NCBI RefSeq assembly: GCF_030929605.1 | Contig: NZ_JAVFVS010000004.1 | Coordinates: forward strand, 62,001-126,000 | Origin: Flavobacterium sp. LHD-80 | Lineage (GTDB): Bacteria > Bacteroidota > Bacteroidia > Flavobacteriales > Flavobacteriaceae | Reading direction: 5' to 3' | Length of the DNA: 64,000 nucleotides | Shown: positions 1 through 8,511 of the stretch, one piece after another | Numbering within the stretch: the stretch's first letter is position 1 | How the letters are laid out: the number at the start of each line of letters is the position of its first letter | Program-made: the position numbers and the translations under genes | The notes under the pieces: generated by a model | What the model was told of the DNA's origin: nothing | Seen by the model: the letters and a program-made list of their open reading frames with translations, nothing else | Database searches by the model: none

Positions 1-1027
1 ATAATTCTCTGCATCTATCCAAAGCATTTTGACCAAATTGCGATCTTGTTTCTTCGTCTTTTAAAGTTTCGAAAAATTGATCTAATTCGGAAATATCAGT
101 AAAAAGAAAACCTGTTTTTCCGTGTAAAACAGCATCTTTATTGCCAATAATATTCGTCGCAATAATTGGTTTTTGCAGTGCCATTGCTTCAAGAACAGCA
201 ATTGGTAAACCTTCCCAAAGCGAAACTTGCATATAAATATCAACATTGTTCAATTCTCTTAAAACCGTTTTTCGGTCTAAAATCCAGCCTGTAATTCTAA
301 TGTTTGGAGCCGTAATTAAATGCCTTAATTCGCCGTCACCAATCCATACAAAATTAAAATCCGGAAATTTTAAAGCGATTTGATTGAACATTTCTGGATT
401 TCTGGCCGCGGTAATTCTGGCCATAATTCCAATAGTCAATTTTTCGTTTTGATGCGGGGCATAATGTTCTTGAACATTTTCAATATCAATTCCGTTTCGC
501 ACTAATTTTGCTGGACCAATTTTTTTTGCAATTTCTTGCTCCGTATCACCACAAGCAACAATTGTTCCGCCAAAAAAGCACTGAAAATTCTTTTCAATCT
601 GCCAATAAATATTTCTAGCAGTTTTTGAAATATCAGTTCTTAAAAACGAATATCCGTGAGGCGTATAAAAGAGTTTCTTTTTTTTGAATAAGAAAAAATA
701 AGCCACACGACCTAAAACTCCAGCTTTTGAAGAATGGAGATGAATAATATCAGGATTGATTTTTTTCAGTTCTTTGGCTAAGTTGTACGCCGACTTTAAA
801 TCTTGAAAAGGAGAAAGTTCCCGAACCATATTTACCTGGATCAGTTTAACGCCATCTGAAAACTCAGATTTTATTTTTTGAGAATCAATTTCTTTTCGAT
901 TGCCACTATAGATAATAGTGGTTTCTATGCTTTTGTTTATTTCGTCATCTCCAAAGAAAGTCGATAAATCTCTAAAATAGGTATAAACGCCGCCACCGAG
1001 CGCTTCAATTACATGTACAACTTTCAA
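1..1027 (-). CDS. Glycosyltransferase family 4-type (partial, runs off left edge)
   Basis: Reading the minus strand from a TTG codon at 1027 gives an open frame to the window edge, beginning LKVVHVIEALGGGVYTYFRD, a typical N-terminal Rossmann strand with a glycine-rich acceptor loop. Further along I read FYTPHGYSF, then GDGELRHLI, then EGLPIAVLEAMA, which contains the E-x7-E nucleotide-sugar motif of GT4 (GT-B fold) enzymes. It should transfer a sugar from a nucleotide donor to a lipid-linked or surface glycan on the cytosolic side of the inner membrane. The C-terminal end is missing here. The neighbours (UDP-sugar decarboxylase, GT2) support a surface-polysaccharide role. Donor and acceptor cannot be read. 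The start is uncertain because no ATG lies nearby and TTG begins the conserved strand. Confidence 0.85.
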   Translation of the reverse strand, partial: MKVVHVIEALGGGVYTYFRDLSTFFGDDEINKSIETTIIYSGNRKEIDSQKIKSEFSDGVKLIQVNMVRELSPFQDLKSAYNLAKELKKINPDIIHLHSSKAGVLGRVAYFFLFKKKKLFYTPHGYSFLRTDISKTARNIYWQIEKNFQCFFGGTIVACGDTEQEIAKKIGPAKLVRNGIDIENVQEHYAPHQNEKLTIGIMARITAARNPEMFNQIALKFPDFNFVWIGDGELRHLITAPNIRITGWILDRKTVLRELNNVDIYMQVSLWEGLPIAVLEAMALQKPIIATNIIGNKDAVLHGKTGFLFTDISELDQFFETLKDEETRSQFGQNALDRCREL

Positions 1028-1143
1028 AATAGTGGTTTTATTTGTGGGTAAAAATAGAGAAATGAGTTTAATAATTATCTGAAATCATAAAACTTCTTTT
1101 AAGATATGGTTTGCAGTGCCATTTGAAAGGACAGATATTTTAG

Positions 1144-1151
1144 TACATTTG
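1144..1151 (+). promoter_or_regulatory. Predicted -7 promoter box (TAcaTTTG) for the epimerase gene
   Basis: A full match to the Bacteroidetes -7 consensus TAnnTTTG lies 59 bases before the ATG at 1211, in the gap after the divergent glycosyltransferase gene. I did not find a clear -33 element. Confidence 0.5.
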
Positions 1152-1210
1152 TGCGTCTATCTCGAGTTTTGTTGCAAAATTAAACTCGAAAATGTTCAAT
1201 AAAATCAATT

Positions 1211-2194
1211 ATGAAAAGAATACTTATTACCGGAGCGGCAGGATTTTTAGGTTCGCATTTATGTGACAGATTCATTAAAGAAGGCTATTTTGTTATTGGA
1301 ATGGATAACCTGATTACGGGAGATCTTAAAAATATTGAGCATTTATTTAAGTTAGAAAACTTCGAATTTTACCATCATGATATCACAAAGTTTGTTCACA
1401 TTCCGGGTGATTTAGATTATATATTGCATTTTGCATCGCCAGCAAGTCCGATTGATTATTTAAAAATTCCGATTCAGACTTTAAAAGTTGGATCGTTAGG
1501 AACTCATAATTTATTAGGATTGGCGCGTGTAAAAAAAGCAAGAATTTTGATTGCTTCAACTTCTGAAGTTTATGGTGATCCGTTGGTTCATCCACAGACT
1601 GAAGAATATTACGGAAACGTAAATACAATTGGTCCAAGAGGAGTTTATGACGAAGCTAAACGTTTTCAGGAATCGATCACGATGGCATATCATACGTTTC
1701 ATGGTGTAGAAACCAGAATTGTGCGTATTTTTAATACTTATGGCCCAAGAATGCGACTGAATGACGGACGTGTAATTCCCGCTTTTATTGGTCAAGCTTT
1801 GCGCGGAGAAGATTTAACGATTTTTGGAGACGGAATGCAGACGCGTTCTTTCTGTTACGTAGACGATCAGGTTGAAGGTATTTTCAGGTTATTGCATTCT
1901 GATTATGTTTATCCGGTAAATATTGGAAATCCTGACGAAATCACGATTAAAGATTTTGCAGAAGAAATCATAAAATTGACAGGAACAAATCAGAAAGTGG
2001 TTTATCATCCGTTGCCAATAAACGATCCTTTACAGCGTCAGCCAGATACTACGAAAGCGAAAGAATTGCTTGGCTGGGAAGCAAAAGTAAATAGAGCAGA
2101 AGGAATGAAAATTACCTATGAGTATTTCAAATCATTATCTCCTGAAGAACTTGCTAAAGAAGAACACAAAGATTTTTCTAGTTATATAAAATAA
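1211..2194 (+). CDS. UDP-glucuronate decarboxylase-type SDR (NAD-dependent sugar epimerase/dehydratase family)
   Basis: This 327-residue extended short-chain dehydrogenase starts with the NAD-binding motif GAAGFLGSH (residues 8-16). The catalytic Tyr146-x3-Lys150 pair lies in [11 protein letters not shown], which closely resembles the PRSCYDEGKR signature of UDP-glucuronate decarboxylases (UXS). STSEVYGD lies just before it, and QRQPDTTKA near the C-terminus is also UXS-like. The expected reaction is conversion of UDP-glucuronate to UDP-xylose in the cytosol, supplying a surface-glycan pathway. A related UDP-sugar 4-epimerase or dehydratase remains possible. The GT2 gene follows 34 bases downstream on the same strand, so the two probably form one unit. 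Confidence 0.88.
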   Translation: MKRILITGAAGFLGSHLCDRFIKEGYFVIGMDNLITGDLKNIEHLFKLENFEFYHHDITKFVHIPGDLDYILHFASPASPIDYLKIPIQTLKVGSLGTHNLLGLARVKKARILIASTSEVYGDPLVHPQTEEYYGNVNTIGPRGVYDEAKRFQESITMAYHTFHGVETRIVRIFNTYGPRMRLNDGRVIPAFIGQALRGEDLTIFGDGMQTRSFCYVDDQVEGIFRLLHSDYVYPVNIGNPDEITIKDFAEEIIKLTGTNQKVVYHPLPINDPLQRQPDTTKAKELLGWEAKVNRAEGMKITYEYFKSLSPEELAKEEHKDFSSYIK

Positions 2195-2228
2195 GAAATC
2201 TCGAATTTCTGAAAGCATCATAAATCTA

Positions 2229-2996
2229 ATGAACGATTTAGTATCTATTTTAATTCCGACATATAATACTGAAAAGTTCATTAGAGAAACTTTGCAATCG
2301 GTTCAAAATCAAAGTTATTCCAATTGGGAAATGATTTTGGTTGATGATGCATCGACAGATCAAACGGTTGCTATAATTGAAGAATTCGCCCAAGATGACA
2401 ATCGAATCAAATTATTCAAATTAGAAAAAAATTCAGGAAATGGTTTTGCTCGAAATATTGCTTTAGAAAAAGCTTCGGGAAAATATATTGCGTATTTAGA
2501 TGCTGATGATTTATGGTTTCCTGAGAAATTAGAAAAGCAAATTCAGTTTTTAAAAACAAATAATCTGACGTTTACTTTTAGTTTTTATGACTGTATTGAT
2601 GATGATGGAAATAATCTAAAAAGAAGAGTTGAAACTCCAGTTCCATTAACTTACAATCAGCTGTTTTTTTGCAATTACGTTGGAAATTTAACTGCCATCT
2701 ACGACGCTGATTTTTTTGGAAAAATCAAATTAGAATCTTCTCAAAAAAGACAAGATTGGCGATTGTGGCTTACCATTTTAAAACAAATAAAAACGGCGGA
2801 AGCTATTCCAGAATCTTTAGCATTTTACAGAATTAGGAAAGATTCTATTTCATCATCAAAATTCAAATTGATCAAACACAATTTTGGTGTTTACAGAGAA
2901 TTTCATGGATACAATCTCGTTTTTTCTGTTTTGTTGATGATGAGGTTTTTGTTTACTCAATTGATAATCAAACCAAAGTATATAAAGAAAGTTTAA
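2229..2996 (+). CDS. Glycosyltransferase family 2
   Basis: This 255-residue protein has a GT-A fold: SILIPTYNTEKFIRETL at the N-terminus, VDDASTDQT for nucleotide binding, and a metal-binding DxD-type YLDADDLW around residues 95-102. QDWRLWL further on fits the acceptor-side ED/QxW-type motif of GT2 enzymes. It should add a sugar to a lipid-linked or surface glycan at the cytosolic face of the membrane. There is a short hydrophobic stretch near the C-terminus but no convincing set of membrane helices. It follows the epimerase gene closely on the same strand. The substrate is unknown. Confidence 0.9.
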   Translation: MNDLVSILIPTYNTEKFIRETLQSVQNQSYSNWEMILVDDASTDQTVAIIEEFAQDDNRIKLFKLEKNSGNGFARNIALEKASGKYIAYLDADDLWFPEKLEKQIQFLKTNNLTFTFSFYDCIDDDGNNLKRRVETPVPLTYNQLFFCNYVGNLTAIYDADFFGKIKLESSQKRQDWRLWLTILKQIKTAEAIPESLAFYRIRKDSISSSKFKLIKHNFGVYREFHGYNLVFSVLLMMRFLFTQLIIKPKYIKKV

Positions 2997-3002
2997 TGTT
3001 TT

Positions 3003-3123
3003 TTCAAGGTCGCAATTTGCGACCTTGAAGAATTTCGCTTAGAATTGGAGGTCACAATTTGTGACCTCCAATTTTTTTTAATAATACGTTTCGATTTTTA
3101 AGGTCACAATCTGTGACCTTAAA
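3003..3123. repeat. Three covarying palindromes downstream of the GT2 and ORF6N genes
   Basis: Three inverted repeats fill the gap between convergent genes: 3003-3029 (13-bp arms), 3043-3073 (15-bp arms) and 3097-3123 (12-bp arms). Each shares the half-site AGGTCRCAA and its mirror. Where the first copy has G/C at the R position, the other two have A/T in both arms, so symmetry is kept by paired changes. A fourth copy lies inside the ORF6N coding region. They may serve as bidirectional terminators, protein-binding operators or REP-like elements. Confidence 0.85.
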
Positions 3124-3126
3124 GAG

Positions 3127-3657
3127 TTATTTTTTATAGCCAATCTTTACTCTTTCAGATTCATTTTCTTTCTTTTCAGTCAATTCATCTAAATAAGAAA
3201 ATACTAATTCAATGTTTTTATCGTGATTTTCTAACTTCTTTTGAATATGAAGAATATCAATCTTAATTTCGGTTGTGTCTAAAAGTATTTGCCTCACTTT
3301 CGTGAAAATACGCATGATTTGAATATTGGTTTGAATGGCTTTATCACTTTTTAAAACACTTGACAACATTAAAACGCCGTGTTCTGTAAAAGCAAAAGGC
3401 AAATATTTTTGATGTTCTCCTCTTCCTTTTTTTAAGGTCGCAATTTGCGACCTTAAAGAATTATATTCATTTTCAGTAAGTTGAAACATGAAATCAATAG
3501 GAAAACGCGATAAATTTCTTTTTACCTGTTCATTTAATCTTTTAGTTTCAACTTCATAAAGAGAAGCTAAATCATAGTCAAGCATCACTTTTTGACCACG
3601 AATAAAATATATTTTATTAGAAATTGTTTCTTCAGAAAGTAAAGATTGATCTTCCAT
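3127..3657 (-). CDS. ORF6N domain-containing DNA-binding protein
   Basis: This 176-residue protein begins with an ORF6N domain: residues 10-100 include IYFIRGQKVMLDYDLASLYE, RNLSRFPIDFMFQLT, LRSQIATLKKGRG and LPFAFTEHGVLMLSSVL, all characteristic of this phage- and plasmid-derived DNA-binding family. The C-terminal third is charged and predicted to form a coiled coil. It probably binds DNA in the cytosol; the target is unknown. The codons for RSQIAT are themselves a 27-base palindrome (3431-3457) that recurs three times beyond the stop codon, which suggests autoregulation or a repeat-linked function. A -7 box lies at 3684-3677. Such genes are commonly acquired by transfer. Confidence 0.88.
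   Translation of the reverse strand: MEDQSLLSEETISNKIYFIRGQKVMLDYDLASLYEVETKRLNEQVKRNLSRFPIDFMFQLTENEYNSLRSQIATLKKGRGEHQKYLPFAFTEHGVLMLSSVLKSDKAIQTNIQIMRIFTKVRQILLDTTEIKIDILHIQKKLENHDKNIELVFSYLDELTEKKENESERVKIGYKK
3431..3457. repeat. Palindrome inside the ORF6N coding sequence
   Basis: A perfect inverted repeat with 13-bp arms and a single central base lies inside the ORF6N gene and encodes the segment LRSQIATLK. Its core matches the three palindromes at 3003-3123. Confidence 0.9.
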
Positions 3658-3676
3658 AAGTTTTTAATTAGAAAAA

Positions 3677-3684
3677 CAAATGTA
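3677..3684 (-). promoter_or_regulatory. Predicted -7 promoter box for the ORF6N gene
   Basis: The minus strand reads TAcaTTTG, a full match to the Bacteroidetes -7 consensus, 19 bases before the start codon at 3657. Confidence 0.5.
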
Positions 3685-3699
3685 AGATTTTATTTATAT

Positions 3700-5010
3700 T
3701 TATAAATATGATTTAAACTGTTTTAGTTTTCCGCGATTGGTTCTTTCTAAAACTGTTTTTCGAGTAAAAGTGAAGTTTAAATTGGGTTCTAAATACAAAT
3801 CGATGGCTTCTTGTATTTTTTGAATTTGTTCTGAAACTAATGCTGTATCAGCAAGATATTCAATTTCAAAAGCATCTAATTGCGTTTGCTTAATGATAAA
3901 TTCTTTTACGTTTCCGTCATCTTCAATGATGCTTTTGGTTACGTAATAGAAAGTTAAACCTGGCGATTTTTTTCCGCTTGGAAGAATTGCAACGTCATTG
4001 GTTCTTCCAATTAATTTTTTTAGAATTGGTTTTTGAGGAGTGCTTTTTTCACCTAAAATTCCAATGTCACCAATTTCATATCTGATAAAAGGATTTGCTT
4101 TGTTGAATAAAGAAGTAATTACAATTTTTCCTTCTGTTCCATGTGGAACAGGATTATTGTTTTCATCTAAAATTTCTACAAAAAGTGTTTCTGCATTTAC
4201 CTGCCATTCTCCTTGCGGATTTTCAAAAGCAATCAAATCCAATTCAGATGCGCCGTATTCACTGATAATCGGAATTCCGAATTGTTTTTCTAAGAGTTTT
4301 TTATCTGTTTCAAAAAGCATTTCCGAAGTAACAAAACAAGCTTTTAAAGTCGGACAAATTTCTTTTAAAATGATATTTTTTTGTTCCAAAAATTTAGCAA
4401 AAAGGACAATCGAACTTGTGTATCCGTTTATGTAATCGAATTTTTTAGTTTTGAATTTCTTCAGAAACCTTTCCAAAACATCATCTGATAAATCAAAAAC
4501 AGGAAAACGAAAACGATGCGTTAAAAAGTCTTTAAAACGTTCTTTTTGATATCCAACAAAATCCATAGGAATTCCATAAAAACGCGCTTGATACGAATGA
4601 TTAAAATCAATTCCAAACCATCCAAACCGCATAATATTTGATGCCCAAGTTAGTGCATGCGAATATTTATCTTTGGCAAAAACAAAAGGAGTTCCGCTTG
4701 ATCCGGAAGTTTTGTTGAGGTAAATATTTTTTTTAGAATAGCCTTTTGAAAGTCTTTCTTCAAGCGGTTTTTGAAGATTTTGTTTGTTTAAAATCGGTAA
4801 ATCAGACCAGTTTTCAGCAGTTGCATTTCCAGCTAATTCTGAATAAAAAGAATTGTTTTTAAGATGAAAATCAACAATTTCTTTCTTTTTATTTTCGAGA
4901 AAAGAAATATAATCTTTTTCAGAAAAATGAACAATTTGATCCAACTCGGCTTTGGCTTTCTCAATCGGAAAACCATTTAATTGAAGAGAAATATCAAAAA
5001 GACGAATCAT
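3700..5010 (-). CDS. PaaK/CapK-like adenylate-forming enzyme
   Basis: This 436-residue protein resembles the phenylacetate-CoA ligase/CapK branch of the adenylate-forming superfamily. It carries the phosphate-binding loop LNKTSGSSGTPF around residue 102, SEYGASELDLIAFE for the adenylate site, and RYEIGDIGILG with the conserved Asp, followed by IGRTNDVAILPSGKK at the C-terminal hinge. Relatives activate an aryl or acyl acid as an adenylate; CapK-like members are common in capsule and O-antigen loci, which fits the neighbouring glycan genes. The protein is cytosolic and the substrate is unknown. A -7 box (TAttTTTG) lies at 5037-5030. The gene is divergent from purD. Confidence 0.82.
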   Translation of the reverse strand: MIRLFDISLQLNGFPIEKAKAELDQIVHFSEKDYISFLENKKKEIVDFHLKNNSFYSELAGNATAENWSDLPILNKQNLQKPLEERLSKGYSKKNIYLNKTSGSSGTPFVFAKDKYSHALTWASNIMRFGWFGIDFNHSYQARFYGIPMDFVGYQKERFKDFLTHRFRFPVFDLSDDVLERFLKKFKTKKFDYINGYTSSIVLFAKFLEQKNIILKEICPTLKACFVTSEMLFETDKKLLEKQFGIPIISEYGASELDLIAFENPQGEWQVNAETLFVEILDENNNPVPHGTEGKIVITSLFNKANPFIRYEIGDIGILGEKSTPQKPILKKLIGRTNDVAILPSGKKSPGLTFYYVTKSIIEDDGNVKEFIIKQTQLDAFEIEYLADTALVSEQIQKIQEAIDLYLEPNLNFTFTRKTVLERTNRGKLKQFKSYL

Positions 5011-5029
5011 TTTTCAGGATAATTTTCAT

Positions 5030-5037
5030 CAAAAATA
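5030..5037 (-). promoter_or_regulatory. Predicted -7 promoter box for the PaaK/CapK-like gene
   Basis: The minus strand reads TAttTTTG 19 bases before the ATG at 5010, fully matching the Bacteroidetes -7 consensus. Confidence 0.5.
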
Positions 5038-5112
5038 ATGTTTAGGAATTACTAACAGGGCAGAACCAACAATTTTTTGAAGATTTAATTATTTTTTACG
5101 TGCAAAAGCAAG

Positions 5113-5120
5113 TATTTTTG
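5113..5120 (+). promoter_or_regulatory. Predicted -7 promoter box for purD
   Basis: TAttTTTG lies 25 bases before the purD ATG at 5146, a full consensus match. No PurR-like or purine-riboswitch structure was recognised in the short leader. Confidence 0.5.
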
Positions 5121-5145
5121 CACCACAACTAAATACAACAACACC

Positions 5146-6420
5146 ATGACAATTTTATTATTGGGATCGGGCGGAAGAGAGCATGCTTTTGCTTGGAAAA
5201 TGACTCAGAGTCCACTTTGCGAAAAACTTTTTGTTGCACCAGGAAATGCAGGAACAGCGGCAATTGCTGAAAATGTTGCAATAGCTCCAACTGATTTTGA
5301 AGCCGTAAAAGCATTAGTGCTGAAAGAAAATATAAGTTTAGTAGTCGTAGGACCAGAAGATCCGTTGGTAAAAGGTATTTATGATTATTTTAAAAACGAC
5401 GAAAGTTTAAAACATATTCCAGTAATTGGACCATCAAAATTAGGCGCACAATTAGAAGGAAGTAAAGAATTTGCAAAAGAATTCTTGATGAAACACAACA
5501 TTCCGACCGCTGCTTATGACAGTTTTACTGCCGAAACAGTTGAAAATGGATGTGCGTTTCTTGAAACTTTACAGCCTCCTTACGTTTTAAAAGCAGACGG
5601 ATTGGCAGCAGGAAAAGGAGTTTTGATTATTCAGGATCTTGAAGAAGCCAAAACAGAATTAAGAAATATGTTGGTTCATTCAAAATTTGGAGCAGCGAGC
5701 GCAAAAGTTGTTATCGAAGAATTTTTGGACGGAATCGAATTAAGCTGTTTTGTTTTAACTGATGGAAAAAGCTATAAAATTCTTCCAACGGCAAAAGATT
5801 ACAAAAGAATTGGCGAAGGCGATACAGGCTTAAATACAGGCGGAATGGGAGCCGTTTCTCCAGTTCCTTATGTTGATGCTGTTTTGATGGAAAAAATCGA
5901 AACTCGTATCGTAAAACCAACAATCGAAGGTTTCCAGAAAGACGGAATCGAGTATAAAGGTTTTGTTTTTATTGGTTTAATCAATGTGAAAAATGAACCG
6001 ATTGTTATTGAATACAACGTGAGAATGGGAGATCCAGAAACTGAAGTTGTGGTTCCAAGATTAAAATCTGATTTGGTTGAATTATTCCTTTCGGTTGCGA
6101 ATCAAAAATTAGACGAATTTACTTTAGAAGTTGACCCGAGAAGTGCGACCACAATTATGGTTGTTTCTGGTGGCTATCCTGAAGATTTTGAAAAAGGAAA
6201 AGTTATTACAGGTTTAGAAAATATTACAGATTCTATAGTTTTTCACGCGGGAACAAAATTAGATAACGAAAATGTCGTTAGTAATGGAGGACGTGTTTTG
6301 ACTGTAACATCATATGGAGACGATTTCCAGCAGGCCATAAAAAAATCTTACCAAAACATAGATAAACTAAGCTTTGATAAGATGTATTTTAGAAAAGATA
6401 TCGGATTCGATCTAATATAA
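5146..6420 (+). CDS. purD: Phosphoribosylamine--glycine ligase
   Basis: This 424-residue GARS joins 5-phosphoribosylamine and glycine with ATP, the second step of purine synthesis. The N-terminus LLLGSGGREHAFAWKM is the PurD signature. The ATP-grasp domain holds YVLKADGLAAGKGVLI, then GGMGAVSP and EYNVRMGDPETEVV, where the metal-binding Glu and Asn sit. Length matches the usual 420-430 residues. It is transcribed alone from the promoter at 5113 and ends at a hairpin terminator (6429-6452). Confidence 0.98.
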   Translation: MTILLLGSGGREHAFAWKMTQSPLCEKLFVAPGNAGTAAIAENVAIAPTDFEAVKALVLKENISLVVVGPEDPLVKGIYDYFKNDESLKHIPVIGPSKLGAQLEGSKEFAKEFLMKHNIPTAAYDSFTAETVENGCAFLETLQPPYVLKADGLAAGKGVLIIQDLEEAKTELRNMLVHSKFGAASAKVVIEEFLDGIELSCFVLTDGKSYKILPTAKDYKRIGEGDTGLNTGGMGAVSPVPYVDAVLMEKIETRIVKPTIEGFQKDGIEYKGFVFIGLINVKNEPIVIEYNVRMGDPETEVVVPRLKSDLVELFLSVANQKLDEFTLEVDPRSATTIMVVSGGYPEDFEKGKVITGLENITDSIVFHAGTKLDNENVVSNGGRVLTVTSYGDDFQQAIKKSYQNIDKLSFDKMYFRKDIGFDLI

Positions 6421-6428
6421 ATGAATTC

Positions 6429-6452
6429 TCTAACCCTTTTCGGAGGGTTAGA
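6429..6452. terminator. Bidirectional terminator between purD and the DUF6341-like gene
   Basis: A hairpin with 9-bp arms (TCTAACCCT and its complement) and a 6-base loop is followed on the plus strand by a T-rich run. It lies between two convergent stop codons. Confidence 0.75.
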
Positions 6453-6458
6453 TACTTT

Positions 6459-6689
6459 TTATTTTAAAAAAGAATGAGCCGTTGTATCTTGGTTTTCTGT
6501 TCCGGCATCATCAAAAATGCGTAATTGTTTAATCCAATAAACGATTGCACATGAACAAATGATCATGAAAATCCAGTTAATAGTGTTTGCACCAAACCAT
6601 GTAATTAATTCCAAACGACGTAAAAAGTCAAGAGGAGCAAACAAAATGTTAACGAATAAGTATTGAATTCCTTCGAAAAAAGCTGTCAT
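6459..6689 (-). CDS. Small membrane protein, DUF6341-like
   Basis: This 76-residue protein has a hydrophobic segment around residues 10-20 and a clear membrane helix around residues 34-52 (INWIFMIICSCAIVYWI), followed by a polar acidic tail. From memory it matches the flavobacterial family DUF6341, which is typically found between purD and upp as here. The function is unknown. The neighbouring DUF6427-like membrane protein is divergent. The identification rests on sequence character and synteny. Confidence 0.7.
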   Translation of the reverse strand: MTAFFEGIQYLFVNILFAPLDFLRRLELITWFGANTINWIFMIICSCAIVYWIKQLRIFDDAGTENQDTTAHSFLK

Positions 6690-6823
6690 AATTTATAAAA
6701 TTATATGTTATTATTGTTTTTAACGCATTGGATCAAGATTCAAAAAAGAATCTTTTTCAACTTGTTGGTTTTTCCTTTTAAACAAGTATTATATTTACAG
6801 TCACAAAAGTATAAAATATCCTT

Positions 6824-7753
6824 ATGATAACAAGTGTTTTTAAAAAATCTACGCCATTAAATTATTCTTTGGTTGTAATTTTAATACTGGTTTTCTTTTT
6901 TCTGTTTCAAATTCAGGATCCTTCCTGGATTACTAATTATTTTTTGGGATTCCAAAAAGTAAGTTTGCTGTGTTTTATTTTTGCTTCTTTTTTCCTGATT
7001 AATTTTATTGCAAAAAAGAACGGACTCAGCAAAGACAACGGATACACGATTTTTTTCTACTTGCTGTTTATCTTATTTTTCCCGACGATATTTAACGATT
7101 CGAATGTTATTTATGCCAATTTTTTCCTGTTGCTGGCGCTTCGCAGGCTGATTTCATTACAGTCTTTGAAATCTTCAAAAGAAAAAATATTTGATGCTTC
7201 TTTTTGGATTTTAATAGCTTCTTTATTTCAATTTTGGTGTATTCTCTTTATTATTTTAGTTTTTATATCCATTATTTTTCACGTTTCACGCGATTATAGA
7301 AACTGGGTTTTGCCATTTGTAGCATTTTTAGCAGTTGGATTAATCTTTTTATTAGTATCGCTGGTATTTCATTTTGATGCCATTGCTTTCTTCGAAAAAA
7401 GAGCTGTAATCGATTTAAGAATCGATTATTTTAAAAATAATTACGAAAACGGAGCGCTTTCAATATATGTAGCCGTTGCCTTGTTTTTTGTGTTTTCAAT
7501 GTTAACGACTTTATCAAATAGACCACAGATCGTACATACTTCATACAAAAAAATAGTAGCTTGTTTTTTTATAGCTGCTTTTGTTTTTATTCTTTCGCCA
7601 AATAAAAGCAATGATTTGCTGTTGTTTAGCATTACGCCTTTAACAATTATGGCATCGAGTCATGTGGAATATATGCAGCAAAAATTAAACAACGAAATTG
7701 TGTTTTACGTGCTTATTTGCTGCAGTTTATTTACGTTTTTCTCTCAGTTATAA
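6824..7753 (+). CDS. Polytopic membrane protein, DUF6427-like
   Basis: This 309-residue protein is almost entirely hydrophobic, with about eight to nine membrane helices spread along its length and short charged loops such as KKNGLSKDNG and RDYRNW. I recognise it as the flavobacterial DUF6427 type that accompanies upp; no catalytic motif is visible and the function is unknown. Its last bases overlap the end of the convergent upp gene by 6 bp, so no separate terminator fits between them. It has some resemblance to polysaccharide polymerase-like membrane proteins but I would not claim that role. Confidence 0.72.
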   Translation: MITSVFKKSTPLNYSLVVILILVFFFLFQIQDPSWITNYFLGFQKVSLLCFIFASFFLINFIAKKNGLSKDNGYTIFFYLLFILFFPTIFNDSNVIYANFFLLLALRRLISLQSLKSSKEKIFDASFWILIASLFQFWCILFIILVFISIIFHVSRDYRNWVLPFVAFLAVGLIFLLVSLVFHFDAIAFFEKRAVIDLRIDYFKNNYENGALSIYVAVALFFVFSMLTTLSNRPQIVHTSYKKIVACFFIAAFVFILSPNKSNDLLLFSITPLTIMASSHVEYMQQKLNNEIVFYVLICCSLFTFFSQL

Positions 7754-8401
7754 TTTGCTTCCGTAAGCAAGATCGCCGGCATCGCCGAGTCCTGGAACAA
7801 TGTAGTTTTTCTCGTTAAGTTTTTCGTCAAGAGCAGCAACCCATAAATGACAGTTGTCAGGAAGATTTTTTTCTAAAAAAGCAACACCTTCTGGAGCCGC
7901 AATAACAACAACTATATGAAACTCTGCCGGAATGGCATTCTGCATTAATTTTTCATGGACAGCAACTATCGATTGTCCGGTAGCCAGCATTGGATCAAGA
8001 AGCAATACCGTTTTATCATTGAGGTTTGAAATCGCTTGATATTCAACTAAAATTTCAAATTCATCATCATTATTTGGATGAAATCTGCAGGCCGAAACGA
8101 AGCTATTTTCAGCATGATCAAAATAATTTAAAAAGCCATTATGAAGCGGTAATCCAGCTCTTAAAATTGGACATAAAACTAAATCAGTGGCAATTTGAGT
8201 TGTTTTTTTAATGCCAAGAGGTGTTTGAATATCGACATTTTTATATGGCAATGTTTTGCTCAATTCATACGCCATAATTTCGCCAATTCGTTCAATATTT
8301 CTTCTAAAACGCATGCTGTCGTTTTGAACATTTACATTTCGTATTTGGCCTAAAAAATGATTCAGTACACTGTTATTCTCAGATATATAATGAATTTTCA
8401 T
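7748..8401 (-). CDS. upp: Uracil phosphoribosyltransferase
   Basis: This 217-residue enzyme makes UMP from uracil and PRPP in pyrimidine salvage. The PRPP loop reads VLLLDPMLATGQSIVA, and the C-terminal uracil-binding motif reads YIVPGLGDAGDLAYG. RNIERIGEIMAYEL near the N-terminus is also family-typical. Length agrees with the usual 205-220 residues. It is transcribed towards the DUF6427-like gene, overlapping its end by 6 bp, and divergently from the DUF4254 gene. Confidence 0.96.
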   Translation of the reverse strand: MKIHYISENNSVLNHFLGQIRNVNVQNDSMRFRRNIERIGEIMAYELSKTLPYKNVDIQTPLGIKKTTQIATDLVLCPILRAGLPLHNGFLNYFDHAENSFVSACRFHPNNDDEFEILVEYQAISNLNDKTVLLLDPMLATGQSIVAVHEKLMQNAIPAEFHIVVVIAAPEGVAFLEKNLPDNCHLWVAALDEKLNEKNYIVPGLGDAGDLAYGSKL

Positions 8402-8483
8402 ATGTAATTTTTAAAATAATTGATTGTTTCTAGCACAAAATGAAAAAATAATAGTTTTTTTCACACTATAAAAGTATAAAAAG

Positions 8484-8491
8484 TATCTTTG
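8484..8491 (+). promoter_or_regulatory. Predicted -7 promoter box that decides the DUF4254 start
   Basis: TAtcTTTG fully matches the -7 consensus and ends at the G of an in-frame GTG (8491). Transcription should begin a few bases further on, which rules out GTG 8491 and favours the ATG at 8512. Confidence 0.6.
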
Positions 8492-8511
8492 TGTCTCTAA
8501 TAATTAAAGAC

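Noticed and set aside
3003..3123. Simple tandem terminators only
   Set aside because: A terminator role is possible, but it does not account for the matching palindrome inside the coding region or the paired substitutions.
4040..4435. 131-residue plus-strand frame inside the PaaK/CapK-like gene
   Set aside because: Antisense to conserved motifs of the ligase, low-complexity Ser/Lys/Phe composition, no promoter box.
8491..8511. GTG start for the DUF4254 protein
   Set aside because: A perfect -7 box ends on the G of this GTG, so transcription begins after it; the ATG at 8512 is used.
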